This document shows positions 5,497 to 5,849 of a stretch of 5,849 nucleotides of DNA, piece after piece. Below the pieces are notes generated by a model that was given only the letters and a program-made list of their open reading frames with translations, did not search any database and was not told where the DNA came from. Position 1 is the stretch's first letter. Each line of letters begins with the position of its first letter. The stretch comes from Candidatus Woesearchaeota archaeon (GTDB lineage: Archaea > Nanobdellota > Nanobdellia > SCGC-AAA011-G17 > UBA489): contig JAUXTV010000147.1 of the NCBI GenBank assembly GCA_030679025.1, forward strand, positions 1-5,849. Direction: 5' to 3'. Made by a program: the position numbers and the translations under genes.

Positions 5497-5849
5497 TTCC
5501 ATATTCTTCGTAATAAGTTGTTGTGTAGGTTGAAACACAAAAGCAGTTTTAGCATCAAAAAAACCACATCTAAAATGATCTAAAGACAGGTTGGTTCTTC
5601 TGCTTAACATTAAGGCATAGAAATAGACTTGAGTTGCAGCAAATTTTTCTTTATGAGCATTCGGTTTATAATCCCATATCCAGACTTTATCTCCTTCAAC
5701 ACGTAAAACATCAATATGTCCTGTCAAAGGTTGTGTTCTTTCCATAATTTTTTTGTAGCTTTCTAATTCTTCTTTTTCCAGCCAGAGAGGGACTTCCATG
5801 GCTACAGTATTTTGATCATTTTCGAGCATGTACATCTGCACTTGAGAAT
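5479..5849 (-). CDS. PD-(D/E)XK nuclease-like protein, 5'-partial
   Basis: This is the C-terminal part of a restriction-nuclease-fold protein. No stop occurs up to the right edge, so the GTG at 5839-5841 is probably internal and the gene starts outside. Numbering from that GTG, the core reads GHIDVLRV with Asp44, then VWIWDYKP with Asp57 and Lys59 (the D-x-K pair), then ATQVYFYALML with Gln71 and Tyr75, the QxxxY helix of RecB/Cas4-type nucleases. Glu16 in AMEVPLWL may be the glutamate of the first helix or strand. The remainder (SLDHFRCGFFDAKTAFVFQP) is the closing beta region. No four-cysteine iron-sulphur cluster is visible, so Cas4 itself is not supported. It is convergent with the transglycosylase gene and overlaps it by 18 bp. 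Substrate and pathway are unknown; DNA repair or processing is a guess. Confidence 0.75.
   Translation of the reverse strand, partial: SQVQMYMLENDQNTVAMEVPLWLEKEELESYKKIMERTQPLTGHIDVLRVEGDKVWIWDYKPNAHKEKFAATQVYFYALMLSRRTNLSLDHFRCGFFDAKTAFVFQPTQQLITKNMELAAFT

Noticed and set aside
5839..5841. GTG as the true start of the nuclease-like gene
   Set aside because: Codons upstream stay open to the window edge, and the visible part begins too close to the catalytic core to include the usual N-terminal region.
5479..5849. Cas4 and a nearby CRISPR system
   Set aside because: The nuclease core is PD-(D/E)XK, but no cluster cysteines are seen in the visible part, and no repeats or other cas genes are present.

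Overview
This AT-rich window looks archaeal. It carries an archaeal Cdc48/VAT-type double AAA ATPase and an archaeal-type class II methionine aminopeptidase. Between two divergent genes lie two TATA boxes, each centred about 27 bases from an ATG, which is the geometry of leaderless archaeal transcripts. Tight packing and convergent genes whose 3' ends overlap suggest a streamlined genome. A DPANN-type lineage (Woesearchaeota/Pacearchaeota-like) is my best guess, but this is inference and no marker gene proves it.

Layout. Positions 1-3279 (+) hold the 3' part of one open frame: a cdc48 gene interrupted by an intein. The left edge cuts the intein, so the N-domain and the Walker A/B half of D1 lie outside. 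The intein (1-1497) has a helix-turn-helix segment and a two-motif LAGLIDADG endonuclease, and ends in HN followed by Thr. The frame then resumes in D1 (sensor 1, arginine fingers). A second insertion of about 165 residues follows (about 1687-2196): a Lys/Glu-rich coiled coil inside the D1 lid, with codon use more like the intein than the host protein. D2 is complete. On the minus strand, a methionine aminopeptidase gene (3788-4654) is followed, with an ATGA overlap, by a short TraB/GumN-like gene (3267-3791) whose end overlaps cdc48 by 13 bp. Divergent from map is a membrane-anchored or secreted lytic transglycosylase with a peptidoglycan-binding-like domain (4732-5496, +). Its 3' end overlaps by 18 bp a PD-(D/E)XK nuclease-like gene (minus strand, cut by the right edge).

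How the genes fit together. Cdc48 (protein unfolding) and MetAP (N-terminal Met removal) are housekeeping protein-quality genes. The TraB-like protein is translationally linked to MetAP, but its role is unknown. The transglycosylase is the outlier: archaea have no murein, so its substrate is probably another organism's cell wall. The points most worth attention are the coiled-coil insertion in the D1 lid, the intein lacking the usual block B histidine, and the archaeal murein hydrolase. I saw no RNA genes, CRISPR arrays or insertion sequences. The only clear intergenic gap is 4655-4731.
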